Assembly (NCBI RefSeq): GCF_015476235.1
Contig: NZ_CP064338.1
Coordinates: 62,001-126,000 of the forward strand
Source: Caldimonas thermodepolymerans
Lineage (GTDB): Bacteria > Pseudomonadota > Gammaproteobacteria > Burkholderiales > Burkholderiaceae_C
Direction: 5' to 3'
Length of the DNA: 64,000 nt
Position numbers and translations under genes: made by a program. Below, piece by piece: positions 1 through 8,004 of this stretch (position 1 is its first letter; each line of letters opens with the position of its first letter). The notes beneath the pieces are model-generated. The model searched no databases. It worked only from the letters and a program-made list of their open reading frames with translations, and was not told the DNA's origin.

Positions 1-793
1 GGTCGGCAAAACCGAGCGCATCGCAGAACGCCTGCCACTGCGTGTCCGACACCACCGCGAGGAAGATCTGCTCGCCGCCGGCCACCGTGAACACGTCGTA
101 GATGCCCCAGGCCGAGACGCGCGCGGGCATCGGCGCGGCGGGCCGGCCCGTCAGCGCGTACTGCATCATGTGCGAGGCCACCAGCAGGACGTTGTTCTCG
201 AACAGCGAGCTCAGCACTTCCTGGCCGCGGCCGGTGCGCTCGCGCTCGCGCAGCGCCGCCATCGCGCCGATGGCGCCGAACATGCCGCCCATGATGTCGT
301 TGACCGACGCCCCGGCGCGCAGCGGGTCGCCGGGGCGGCCGGTCATGTAGGCGAGTCCGCCCATCATCTGCACCACCTCGTCCAGCGCGGTGCGGTGTTC
401 GTAGGGGCCGGGCAGGAAGCCCTTGTGCGAGACATAGACGAGCCGCTCGTTGAGCTGCGACAGGCGGGCGTAGTCCAGCCCCAGCCGGGCCATCGTGCCG
501 CTCTTGAAGTTCTCGCTGAAGATGTCGACGCGGGCCGCGAGCCGGCGCACGATCTCCAGGCCGCGCGGGTCGGACACGTCGATCGCGACGCTCTTCTTGT
601 TGCGGTTGAAGGTCGCGAAGAAGCCCGTGCCGGAGCCCGGCAGCCGGCGCGTCGAGTCGCCCTGCAGCGGCTCGACCTTGATCACGTCCGCGCCCAGGTC
701 GGCGAGGATCATCCCGCAGGTCGGGCCCATGACCATGTGGGTGAACTCGAGCACCTGTACCCCCGACAGGGGCAGCTCGCGGGCGTCGCTCAT
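1..793 (-). CDS. CaiB/BaiF-type (class III) CoA-transferase, 3' part cut by window edge
   Basis: The 264 visible residues begin MSDARELPLSGVQVLEFTHM and read without a stop to the left edge, so the C-terminal third lies outside the window. The N-terminal GADVIKVEP motif and the stretch SVNDIMGG, whose Asp (residue 166) aligns with the catalytic Asp of formyl-CoA transferases, identify the family. These enzymes move CoA between carboxylic acids through a mixed anhydride on that Asp. The start is the ATG at 791-793, with a GGAGG-like element just upstream. It is divergent from a thiolase, which suggests a shared acyl-CoA pathway. The substrate cannot be told. Confidence 0.93.
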   Translation of the reverse strand, partial: MSDARELPLSGVQVLEFTHMVMGPTCGMILADLGADVIKVEPLQGDSTRRLPGSGTGFFATFNRNKKSVAIDVSDPRGLEIVRRLAARVDIFSENFKSGTMARLGLDYARLSQLNERLVYVSHKGFLPGPYEHRTALDEVVQMMGGLAYMTGRPGDPLRAGASVNDIMGGMFGAIGAMAALRERERTGRGQEVLSSLFENNVLLVASHMMQYALTGRPAAPMPARVSAWGIYDVFTVAGGEQIFLAVVSDTQWQAFCDALGFAD

Positions 794-991
794 GCCGTCA
801 CCTCCTGTTTGGCCGCGTGCGGTTGCCGATGCCGGTACGGTAACCGATGGATCCCCGCCGGGACATCCGGGCATCGGCGAGGACGCTGCCGGGTCCGGCC
901 GGGCGGCGCGGCCTGCGTCTAGACTGTAGGGCACGACCCACGCACGACAGGCGGCCCGGCCCGGCGTCGCCGACGACAGAGGAGACGAGCA

Positions 992-2170
992 ATGACCCAG
1001 GCCTACATCGTGGCGGCGGTGCGCACGGCCGGTGGCCGGCGCGGGGGCCGGCTGTCCGGCTGGCATCCGGTGGAACTCGCGGCGCGCGTGATCGACGCGC
1101 TGGTGGACCGCACCGGCATGGACCCGGCGCTGGTGGACGACGTGCTGATGGGCTGCGTCAGCCAGGTCGGCGAGCAGTCGACCAACGTGGCGCGCAACGC
1201 GGTGCTGGCCTCGCGCCTGCCGCAGTCGGTGCCGGGCACCTCGATCGACCGCCAGTGCGGCTCCTCGCAGCAGGCGCTGCACTTCGCGGCGCAGGCCGTC
1301 ATGTCCGGCACGATGGACGTGGTGATCGCCGCGGGCGTCGAGTCGATGACGCGGGTGCCGATGGGCAGCCCGAGCACCCTGGCCCAGAAGGCCGGCATGG
1401 GGCACTACCAGAGCCCCGAGATCTGCCGCCGCCATGGCGAGGCGGTGTTCAGCCAGTTCACCGGCGCCGAGATGGTGGCGCGCAAGTACGGCCTGTCGAA
1501 GGACACGCTGGACCGCTACGCGCTGCAAAGCCATCAGCGCGCCGCGGCCGCCACGCAGGCCGGGTTGTTCCGCGACGAGATCGTGCCGTTGCCCGTGCGC
1601 GATGCGGACGGGCGCGACACCGGCCAGCTGCACGAGGTGGACGAGGGCATCCGCTTCGATGCGTCGCTGGAGGCGATCGCGCAGGTCAAGCTGCTGCAGG
1701 AAGGCGGCGTGATCACCGCGGCCAATGCCAGCCAGATCTGCGACGGGGCCTCGGGCGTGCTGGTGGTCAACGAGCAGGGCCTCAGGAAGCTGGGGGTCGA
1801 TCCGCTGGCGCGCATCCACCACATGTCGGTGCTGGGGCACGACCCGGTGATCATGCTGGAAGCGCCGATCCCGGCCACGCAGCGGGCCTTGCACAAGGCC
1901 GGCATGCGCCTGCAGGACATCGACCTCTACGAGGTCAACGAAGCCTTCGCGTCGGTGCCGCTGGCCTGGCTGCAGGCGCTGGATGCGGACCCCGAGCGCA
2001 TGAACGCGCGCGGCGGCGCGATCGCGCTGGGCCACCCGCTCGGCGCCTCGGGCACCAAGCTGATGACGACGCTGGTGCACGCGCTGCGGCAGACCGGCAA
2101 GCGCTGGGGCCTGCAGACCATGTGCGAAGGCGGCGGCATGGCCAACGTGACCATCGTCGAGCGCCTGTAG
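992..2170 (+). CDS. Thiolase (acetyl-CoA C-acyltransferase family)
   Basis: A 392-residue protein of normal thiolase length. The active-site nucleophile is Cys89 in DRQCGSS. The NEAFA motif, His348 in GHPLGASG and Cys378 in CEGGG complete the usual catalytic set. The family catalyses reversible Claisen condensation or thiolysis of acyl-CoA. The start ATG follows a GAGGAGACG ribosome site. The gene is divergent from a CoA-transferase with a 198-bp shared upstream region. It could serve fatty or aromatic acid beta-oxidation or acetoacetyl-CoA formation. With no dehydrogenase or hydratase beside it, I do not assign fadA, phaA or paaJ. Confidence 0.95.
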   Translation: MTQAYIVAAVRTAGGRRGGRLSGWHPVELAARVIDALVDRTGMDPALVDDVLMGCVSQVGEQSTNVARNAVLASRLPQSVPGTSIDRQCGSSQQALHFAAQAVMSGTMDVVIAAGVESMTRVPMGSPSTLAQKAGMGHYQSPEICRRHGEAVFSQFTGAEMVARKYGLSKDTLDRYALQSHQRAAAATQAGLFRDEIVPLPVRDADGRDTGQLHEVDEGIRFDASLEAIAQVKLLQEGGVITAANASQICDGASGVLVVNEQGLRKLGVDPLARIHHMSVLGHDPVIMLEAPIPATQRALHKAGMRLQDIDLYEVNEAFASVPLAWLQALDADPERMNARGGAIALGHPLGASGTKLMTTLVHALRQTGKRWGLQTMCEGGGMANVTIVERL

Positions 2171-2264
2171 GCGCAGGCCGCAGGCAGGGGCGCACATCGG
2201 GCGCACGAGCCGGCCGCTGCAGGCGCGGCGGGTCAGGGCCGGGCGGTGAGGCCGCCCGCGGTGC

Positions 2265-2816
2265 TCAGACCTCCAGCCAGCCGCGGAAGCCGCGCGCCGC
2301 ATAGTAGGACGGTGCCCCGTTGTGGTAGACGAACACGCGGCCGTAGCGGCGGTCGCCGTACAGCGCGCCGCCCCGCGCCCGGATGTCCGGCGGCGTGAGC
2401 AGCCAGCTCGAGGTCTTGAGGTCGAATTCGCCGAACGTCTGCAGCGCGAGGTACTGCGCCTCGTCGAGCAGCTGCACGCCGATCTCCTCGGCCATCTCGA
2501 GCGCGCTGCGCGCGGGGGCATGCTCCCTGCGCGACCGGCGGGCCTCGGCGTCGTAGCAGAGGCTGCGGCGGCCCGCAGGGCTTTCGGCGGCGCAGTCGCA
2601 GAACACCACGCCACCCGATGGCGCGGGCAGTCCGATCACGTCCGGCTCGCCGCCGCTGGCTTCCATCCGTTGCAGCACCTCCAGCGCCTGCGGGCGGCGT
2701 TCCAGCCGCGCGGCCACGTCGGCCCAGGCCACGCCCGGGTGGCGCTGCGGGTGTTGCGCGAAACGTTGCGCGAGCGTGCGCAGCAGGCGCTCGCGGTCGG
2801 CAGCGTCCAGTGTCAT
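2265..2816 (-). CDS. DUF4256 family protein
   Basis: A 183-residue soluble protein matching my recollection of the DUF4256 family: the C-terminal part has SSWLLTPPDIR, GALYGDRRYGRVFVYHNG and a YYAARGFRGWLEV end. Its function is unknown. The ATG overlaps the stop of the upstream gamma-glutamylcyclotransferase-like gene by four bases (ATGA), so the two are translationally coupled in one operon. No signal peptide or membrane segment is visible. Confidence 0.8.
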   Translation of the reverse strand: MTLDAADRERLLRTLAQRFAQHPQRHPGVAWADVAARLERRPQALEVLQRMEASGGEPDVIGLPAPSGGVVFCDCAAESPAGRRSLCYDAEARRSRREHAPARSALEMAEEIGVQLLDEAQYLALQTFGEFDLKTSSWLLTPPDIRARGGALYGDRRYGRVFVYHNGAPSYYAARGFRGWLEV

Positions 2817-3253
2817 GGTGTCGCTCCCTGCAGCCAGTAGCCGGCGGCCAGCGCCGGCGTGTAGGCCTCGAACGGCCCCTGCAGCGTGGGGCAGGCCGAG
2901 AGCTGCTGCGGGCGCTTGAGGTAGGCCCAGGCCGTCACGACCTCGGACGGGTCGTCGACCGCTTCCACCTCGATGCGCAGGCGCTCGTAGCCCCAGGGCA
3001 GGCCCGCTTCCTCGAAGGCGTCCAGCCCGGGCATGGCCTCGTCGGGCATCTCGTACAGTTCGCCCGGTACCTGGAAGCCCTGCCCCGGCTGGTGCACCAG
3101 CCACGGCGCGCAGGCCTCGTCGGGCAGGCCGGCGACGTACAGCGGCAGGCGCTGCCGCGTGCGGTACACGCCGCCGATGCGGCGGCCCGGGTTGCGGTGG
3201 AAGTTGGGAAAGCCCTGCTTCAGGGTGCCGTAGACGAAGACCAGTGTGGACAT
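2813..3253 (-). CDS. Gamma-glutamylcyclotransferase / AIG2-like protein
   Basis: A 146-residue protein opening with MSTLVFVYGTLKQGFPNF, the family's characteristic YGTLK..N substrate loop. The acidic residues in DAFEEAG occupy the place of the catalytic Glu. Family members cyclise gamma-glutamyl amines or amino acids to 5-oxoproline, but many small bacterial members are uncharacterised. It is first of a two-gene operon whose second gene (DUF4256) overlaps its stop codon. Confidence 0.85.
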   Translation of the reverse strand: MSTLVFVYGTLKQGFPNFHRNPGRRIGGVYRTRQRLPLYVAGLPDEACAPWLVHQPGQGFQVPGELYEMPDEAMPGLDAFEEAGLPWGYERLRIEVEAVDDPSEVVTAWAYLKRPQQLSACPTLQGPFEAYTPALAAGYWLQGATP

Positions 3254-3402
3254 GGGATGTCGTGCGTGCTTGCGGCGCGCCCCGCGGCGCCTCTCGAAGG
3301 GTGGGCCGATTGTGGCCCCGCACCCCGGCCGGCACCAAGCCCGGGCCGGGGTGCCGGTGCCGCGCGAAGGGCCTGCCGTGCCGAAGGGCATGGCGCACGG
3401 GC

Positions 3403-4287
3403 CTACAGCGCGCGGATCGTCGTCGAGAGCAGCTCCAGCATCACCTGCACGCGCATCGGCTGGCGCCGCCGCGGCGGGTAGACCAGGTGCACGGTCTGGG
3501 TCGGCCCGCTCCACTGCGGCAGCAGGCGCACCAGCTCCTTGCGACGCAGCAGCCCGTTGACCATCCAGCAGGGCTGGAACGCGATGCCCGCGCCCTCGCG
3601 CACCGCATCGAGCAGCGCGACGGCGTTGTTGAGGCGGTAGCGCGTCTGCACCGGCACCTCGCGCGTGCCGTCGGGGCCGGTGAGGGTCACGGTGTCGTCC
3701 TCGCCGAGCGGATAGCGCAGGAAGGGATGGCGCGCCAGGTCCTCCAGCCGGCGCGGGCGGCCATGCCGGCGCACGTAGTCGGCCGAGGCGACGATGTAGC
3801 GCGGCCAGCGCGCCAGCTCGCGCGCCACCATGTCCGGCGGCAAGGCGCTGCCGATGCGCACCATCAGGTCGTAGCGCTCGGCGACCGGGTCGACGTAGCG
3901 GTCTTCCAGCATCAGGTCGATGCGCAGTTCCGGGTATTGCTGCAGCGCCTGCAGCATCAGCCGGTGCAGGTGCAGCTCGCCCAGCGCCACCGGCGCCGAG
4001 ATGCGCACCAGCCCGCGCGGCTGGCGCGTGCCTTCGTCCAGCGCGGTGACGGCGTCCTCGTAGTCCTCCAGCAGCCGGCGGGCGCTCTCGAGGAAGCGTG
4101 CGCCTTCGTCGGTCGGCACCACGCGCGCCGGGCCGCGCTCGAGCAGGCGCACGCCCAGGCTCGCCTCCAGGGCGGCGATCTGCTTGCTGACCGTGGGCTG
4201 GGTGGTCGCAAGCGAGCGTGCCGCGGCCGAGAGGCTGCCCAGCTCGACGGCCCGGACGAAGCATTGCATGGCACGCAGCCGGTCCAT
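3403..4287 (-). CDS. LysR-family transcriptional regulator
   Basis: A 294-residue protein with an N-terminal winged helix-turn-helix (MDRLRAMQCFVRAVELGSLS, then AAARSLATTQPTVSKQIAAL) and a C-terminal ligand-binding domain opening with GLVRISAPVALGE, as in the CrgA/DsdC-like LysR branch. It is divergent from the SGNH esterase and MFS exporter. A perfect 15-bp palindrome lies 7 bp from its start codon. Typical LysR behaviour would be autorepression and activation of the divergent operon when an inducer is bound. The inducer is unknown. Confidence 0.92.
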   Translation of the reverse strand: MDRLRAMQCFVRAVELGSLSAAARSLATTQPTVSKQIAALEASLGVRLLERGPARVVPTDEGARFLESARRLLEDYEDAVTALDEGTRQPRGLVRISAPVALGELHLHRLMLQALQQYPELRIDLMLEDRYVDPVAERYDLMVRIGSALPPDMVARELARWPRYIVASADYVRRHGRPRRLEDLARHPFLRYPLGEDDTVTLTGPDGTREVPVQTRYRLNNAVALLDAVREGAGIAFQPCWMVNGLLRRKELVRLLPQWSGPTQTVHLVYPPRRRQPMRVQVMLELLSTTIRAL

Positions 4288-4293
4288 CGGGAT

Positions 4294-4308
4294 ATTCCAG
4301 TCTGGAAT
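4294..4308. promoter_or_regulatory. Probable LysR operator (15-bp palindrome)
   Basis: ATTCCAG-T-CTGGAAT is a perfect 7+1+7 inverted repeat with the T-N11-A form of LysR boxes. It sits in the 79-bp divergent region between the LysR gene (start 4287) and the esterase (start 4367). Related half-sites (CCATTCTGG, AATGGAAT) follow between 4319 and 4350, which fits a recognition plus activation site arrangement. The role is inferred from position and symmetry only. Confidence 0.6.
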
Positions 4309-4366
4309 GGTGAGGCTTCCATTCTGGCAGCTTCTCATCCCGAATGGAATGAAGGACAGTGGCGGC

Positions 4367-5626
4367 ATGAGACCACGACATGCCTTCCTCCTCTGCGGCC
4401 TGGCGGCCTGTGCGTGGCTGGCCGGCGTCGCCTCGTCCGTGCGTGCCGAGGCGATGCCCCCTGCATGGCAGACCACCTGGATCGCTCCCCCGCAACCCGT
4501 GTGGGACGAGCGCTTCGTGCTGCCACCGGGCATGCCGTCGCAGCTGCGCGACGTCACCTTGCGCCAGACGCTGCGCACCAGCCTGGGCGGCGATCGCGTG
4601 CGACTGGCCATCAGCAATGCCTACGGCCGCAGTCCCTTGCGGGTCGGGCGCATGACGATCCGTCGCCCGGGCCACGCCGAGGCCGTGCCGGTGCGCTTTG
4701 GCGGCGCCGACGGCACGCTGCTGCCGCCGCGGGCGCAGCGGCTCAGCGATCCGGTGGCACTGCCCGTGCGTGCCGGCGAGCGCCTGGAAGTGGACCTGTA
4801 CCTGCCCGGGGTGGCCGCGCCGGCGGGGTTCCACTGGGATGCCCGCGAGCCGGCCTGGCTGTTGCCCGGTGACGCGACCGGCCGGCCGACCCCGGCAGAT
4901 GCGCCGCCGCTGTCCGCGCGCGCCTTCGTCACCGCCTTGCAGGTGCAGGCCGCGCGCCCGCCCGTCGCGGTGGTGGCGATCGGCGATTCGCTCACCGATG
5001 GCAACGGCGCGACGCCCGGCGCCGACCAGCGCTGGCCCGACCATCTCTCGCGCCGGCTCGCGCCGCTGGGGGTGGCGGTGCTCAACGCCGGCATCTCCGG
5101 CAACCGCCTGCTGCGCGACGGCATGGGCGAGCGCGCGCTGGCCCGCTTCGGGCGCGACGCGCTGGACCATCCCGGCGTGCGCGCCGTGGTCGTGCTGCTG
5201 GGCACCAACGACATCGGCTGGCCCGGCGGGCCGTTCGCGCCCGGGGAAGCGTTGCCGACCCTCGACCACCTGGCCGACGGGCTGCGGCGGCTGGCCGCGC
5301 AGGCCCGCGCCCGCGGCGTGCGCGTGGTCGGGGCGACCTTGCCGCCCTTCAAGGACGCGCTGCAGGGCACGCCGCTCGAAGGCCACTACAGCGTCGCCAA
5401 GGACGCCTTGCGCCAGGCGCTGAATGCCTGGATCCGCACGACCTCCGCGTTCGATGCGGTGGTCGACTTCGATGCCGTGCTGCGCGACCCCGCCGACCCG
5501 GCCCGCCTGCATCCGGCCTATGACTCGGGCGACCACCTGCATCCCGGCGACACCGGTTACCGCGCGATGGCCGAGGCCATCGACCTTGCCACCCTGCTCG
5601 GCGCCGCCGTGGAGGACCAACGATGA
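4367..5626 (+). CDS. Secreted SGNH/GDSL-type hydrolase
   Basis: A 419-residue protein with a signal peptide (FLLCGLAACAWLAGVASSVRA). The SGNH core carries block I GDSLTDG (Ser208 nucleophile), GISGNR, the block III motif GTND and block V DHLHPGDTG (catalytic Asp/His). An extra N-terminal beta-rich domain of about 170 residues precedes it, as in secreted acyl-esterases of the XynE/rhamnogalacturonan acetylesterase-like group. Probable role: de-acylation of a carbohydrate or lipid in the periplasm or outside. The gene overlaps the following MFS gene by ATGA. An in-frame ATG at 4349 is an alternative start. Confidence 0.88.
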   Translation: MRPRHAFLLCGLAACAWLAGVASSVRAEAMPPAWQTTWIAPPQPVWDERFVLPPGMPSQLRDVTLRQTLRTSLGGDRVRLAISNAYGRSPLRVGRMTIRRPGHAEAVPVRFGGADGTLLPPRAQRLSDPVALPVRAGERLEVDLYLPGVAAPAGFHWDAREPAWLLPGDATGRPTPADAPPLSARAFVTALQVQAARPPVAVVAIGDSLTDGNGATPGADQRWPDHLSRRLAPLGVAVLNAGISGNRLLRDGMGERALARFGRDALDHPGVRAVVVLLGTNDIGWPGGPFAPGEALPTLDHLADGLRRLAAQARARGVRVVGATLPPFKDALQGTPLEGHYSVAKDALRQALNAWIRTTSAFDAVVDFDAVLRDPADPARLHPAYDSGDHLHPGDTGYRAMAEAIDLATLLGAAVEDQR

Positions 5627-6825
5627 ACCCTGCCACCCCGACCGCCGCTTCCCGTGCCTTTCCCTGGCCCTTGCTGGCGCTGGCCCTGGCCGCGTTCGCG
5701 ATCGGCACCACCGAGTTCGTGATCGTCGGCCTGCTGCCCGCAGTGGCCGCCGACACCGGCGTCAGCCTGCCGAGTGCCGGGCTGCTGGTGACCGGCTATG
5801 CGCTCGGCGTGGCCTTCGGCGCCCCGCCGCTGGCCGCGCTGACCGCGCGCGCGACGCCGCACCGGGCGCTGTCGCTGCTGATGCTGCTGTTCATCGTCGG
5901 CAACCTGATGTGCGCGCTGGCGCCCGGCTACGGCTGGCTGATGGCCGGTCGCATCGTCGCCTCGCTGACGCATGGCGCCTTCTTCGGCCTGGGCGCCACG
6001 GTGGCCGCCGCGCTGGTGCCGCCGCAGCGCCGCTCGGCCGCGATCGCACTGATGTTCAGCGGCCTGACGCTGGCCAACGTGCTGGGCGTGCCGGCGGGGG
6101 CCTGGATCGGCCAGCACGTCGGCTGGCGCGCGACCTTCTGGTGCGTCAGCGCGCTGGGGGCCGTCGCGCTGGTCGCGCTGCAGCTGCTGGTGCCGCGCGC
6201 GCTGGACCTGCACGCAGGTGGCGCGGCCCGCAGCGCCGGCTGGCGCATCCTGCGGCGCCCGCGCCTGCTCGGCGCGCTGGGCCTCACCGCACTGGGCTTC
6301 GGCGGCATCTTCACGACGCTGACCTTCCTCTCGCCGCTGCTGCAGTCCGAAGCCGGCTTCAGCGCCGGCCAGGTCAGCGCCGTGCTGCTGCTGTTCGGCC
6401 TGGGGCTGACGGTCGGCAACATGCTGGGCGGCTGGGCCGCCGACCGCTGGCCGGGGCGTTCGATGGTCGTGATCCTCGCGGCGCTGGCCGTGCTGGAAGC
6501 GGCGCTGAGCCTGCTGCTCGCCTGGCCGCCGCTGCTGACCGCCGGCATCTTCCTCTGGGGTTTGGTGGCCTTCGCCACCGCGCCCGGGCTGCAGAGCCGC
6601 GTGCTCGAGGAAGCCGCCGATGCGCAGGCGCTCGGCTCCACGCTGAACATTGCCGCCTTCAACCTCGGCAACGCCGGCGCGGCGTGGGCAGGGTCGTGGG
6701 CGCTGGAAGCCGGGTTGCCGCTGTCCGGGCTGCCGTGGCTGTCGGCGGTGTGGGCGCTGATGGCCCTGGGGCTCGCGCTGGCGCTGGCCTCGCGCGCCCG
6801 CCGCCCCGCGGCCGAGCCGGCCTGA
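5623..6825 (+). CDS. MFS efflux transporter, DHA1 (AraJ/Cml-like)
   Basis: A 400-residue inner-membrane protein with about twelve hydrophobic segments. The first helix carries the GTTEFVIVGLLP motif typical of DHA1 sugar, arabinose and chloramphenicol exporters. Its ATG overlaps the esterase stop codon, so the two are co-translated. The context suggests export of a product or substrate of the esterase under control of the divergent LysR protein. The substrate is not predictable. Confidence 0.9.
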   Translation: MNPATPTAASRAFPWPLLALALAAFAIGTTEFVIVGLLPAVAADTGVSLPSAGLLVTGYALGVAFGAPPLAALTARATPHRALSLLMLLFIVGNLMCALAPGYGWLMAGRIVASLTHGAFFGLGATVAAALVPPQRRSAAIALMFSGLTLANVLGVPAGAWIGQHVGWRATFWCVSALGAVALVALQLLVPRALDLHAGGAARSAGWRILRRPRLLGALGLTALGFGGIFTTLTFLSPLLQSEAGFSAGQVSAVLLLFGLGLTVGNMLGGWAADRWPGRSMVVILAALAVLEAALSLLLAWPPLLTAGIFLWGLVAFATAPGLQSRVLEEAADAQALGSTLNIAAFNLGNAGAAWAGSWALEAGLPLSGLPWLSAVWALMALGLALALASRARRPAAEPA

Positions 6826-6832
6826 GTTGCCG

Positions 6833-7465
6833 TCAGCGGCCCCACCCGGCGGCCAAGGCCGGCAGCAGCCCCGCGTGCCAGGCCACCAGCGCCGCGACGT
6901 TCAGCACCGCCGTGATCCAGAACGTCACGACGAAGGCGGTCTTGCGGGTCTTGTGGCGCAGCCGCTGCTGCGCCACCAGCGCCCCGGGCCAGCCGCTGAG
7001 CAGGCCCAGCAGGTGCAGCGTCTGCTCGCGCGTGCGCCACCGTCCGGCCACGGCCGCGGACTTGTCGAACACGTAGGCGCCGAAGGTCACGAGGCTCAGG
7101 CCCAGCAGGGCCAGCGGCACCGCCGGCGACATGCCCCAGCGCCACGCGGTGCCGGCGAGGATCGCGACGAACGCCGGGATCGCCAGCGCGCGTGGCAGGG
7201 CCCAGGGTGCCGGTGGATCGGCGCGCCGGGCCGGCCGGGCGGCCGCACGCTGCGCCTGCGCCGGCAGGTACACGGTGCGCGCGCGCCGGCGGCTGTCCGC
7301 GGCAGTCTCCACCTCCACGCCGAGCACCTGTCCCGCGCCCGGTCTCGGGCTGCCGGGCGGAAAGGCGGTGATGTGCACGAACACGTCCGGCCCGCCTTGC
7401 GACGGGGCGAGAAAGCCGAAGCCGCGGTCGTCGTGCCAGGTGGTGAGGGTGCCGGTGATGCGCAT
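6833..7465 (-). CDS. Cold-shock domain fused to DUF1294 membrane domain
   Basis: A 210-residue protein. Residues 1-65 form a cold-shock (OB-fold) domain with the RNP motifs RGFGFL and DVFVHI. After a basic Ala/Arg linker, residues about 90-205 form a DUF1294 membrane domain with about four helices, including LGLLSGWPGALVAQQRLRHK. The same fusion is known in many proteobacteria, but its role is not established; a membrane-tethered RNA/ssDNA-binding protein is a reasonable inference. It is convergent with the MFS gene, only 7 bp apart. Confidence 0.88.
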   Translation of the reverse strand: MRITGTLTTWHDDRGFGFLAPSQGGPDVFVHITAFPPGSPRPGAGQVLGVEVETAADSRRRARTVYLPAQAQRAAARPARRADPPAPWALPRALAIPAFVAILAGTAWRWGMSPAVPLALLGLSLVTFGAYVFDKSAAVAGRWRTREQTLHLLGLLSGWPGALVAQQRLRHKTRKTAFVVTFWITAVLNVAALVAWHAGLLPALAAGWGR

Positions 7466-7601
7466 GGCGGCGATTGTGCCGGCGCCCCCGTGCCGCGGGG
7501 GCCTCGCGGCCGCAGGCCCGTGGCCTGGTGCCGCCTCGGGCCGTCCCGGGCCGGAATGCGGTCAGAATGTGCCGCAGCTGCATCGACCGCACTCCTGACC
7601 G

Positions 7602-7982
7602 ATGACCCGTCCGATCCCGAGCTTCACGCGCCTTGCCCTGGCCGCCTTGGTGGGCACCTTGCCCGTGGCCCTGACGCACGCCCGGCCGCCGCAGGCGCCC
7701 GCAGCCTGCGACGTCATGGGCCCGGAGGACCTGATGCCGCCCGCGGCGCGGCGCGTGCGCACCGGCATGACCCGGGCGCAGCTCGATGCCCTGCTCGGCC
7801 CGCCTGCCTATTCGCCGGTCGAGGGGCAGTACTACTACAGCACCGGTGGCGACTGCCCGGTCGAAGGCCGCGACCGCGAGGCCTCGTGCGGGCTGGTGGC
7901 GGACTTCAACGACTATGGCGGCGACGAGGCGGTGCTGAAGGCGACGCTGCAGTCCTGCTGGTGGGGGGCGATCGGCGAGTGA
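7602..7982 (+). CDS. Small secreted protein of unknown function
   Basis: A 126-residue protein with an N-terminal signal peptide (LALAALVGTLPVALTHA). The mature part has RTGMTRAQLDALLGPPAYS, a pattern shared with the BamE/SmpA/OmlA-like fold, where G-M-T..Q....LG.P is typical. It also has four cysteines (positions about 36, 84, 95 and 118) that could form disulfides in the periplasm. No lipobox is seen. Function unknown. Confidence 0.72.
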   Translation: MTRPIPSFTRLALAALVGTLPVALTHARPPQAPAACDVMGPEDLMPPAARRVRTGMTRAQLDALLGPPAYSPVEGQYYYSTGGDCPVEGRDREASCGLVADFNDYGGDEAVLKATLQSCWWGAIGE

Positions 7983-8004
7983 TGCGCCGCCGCGGGCGGG
8001 CCGG

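Noticed and set aside
2813..5620. A 935-codon minus-strand frame through the LysR and esterase genes
   Set aside because: Its 3' end is just the cyclotransferase gene in frame; the rest lies opposite to a clearly coding SGNH gene and in a shadow frame of the LysR gene.
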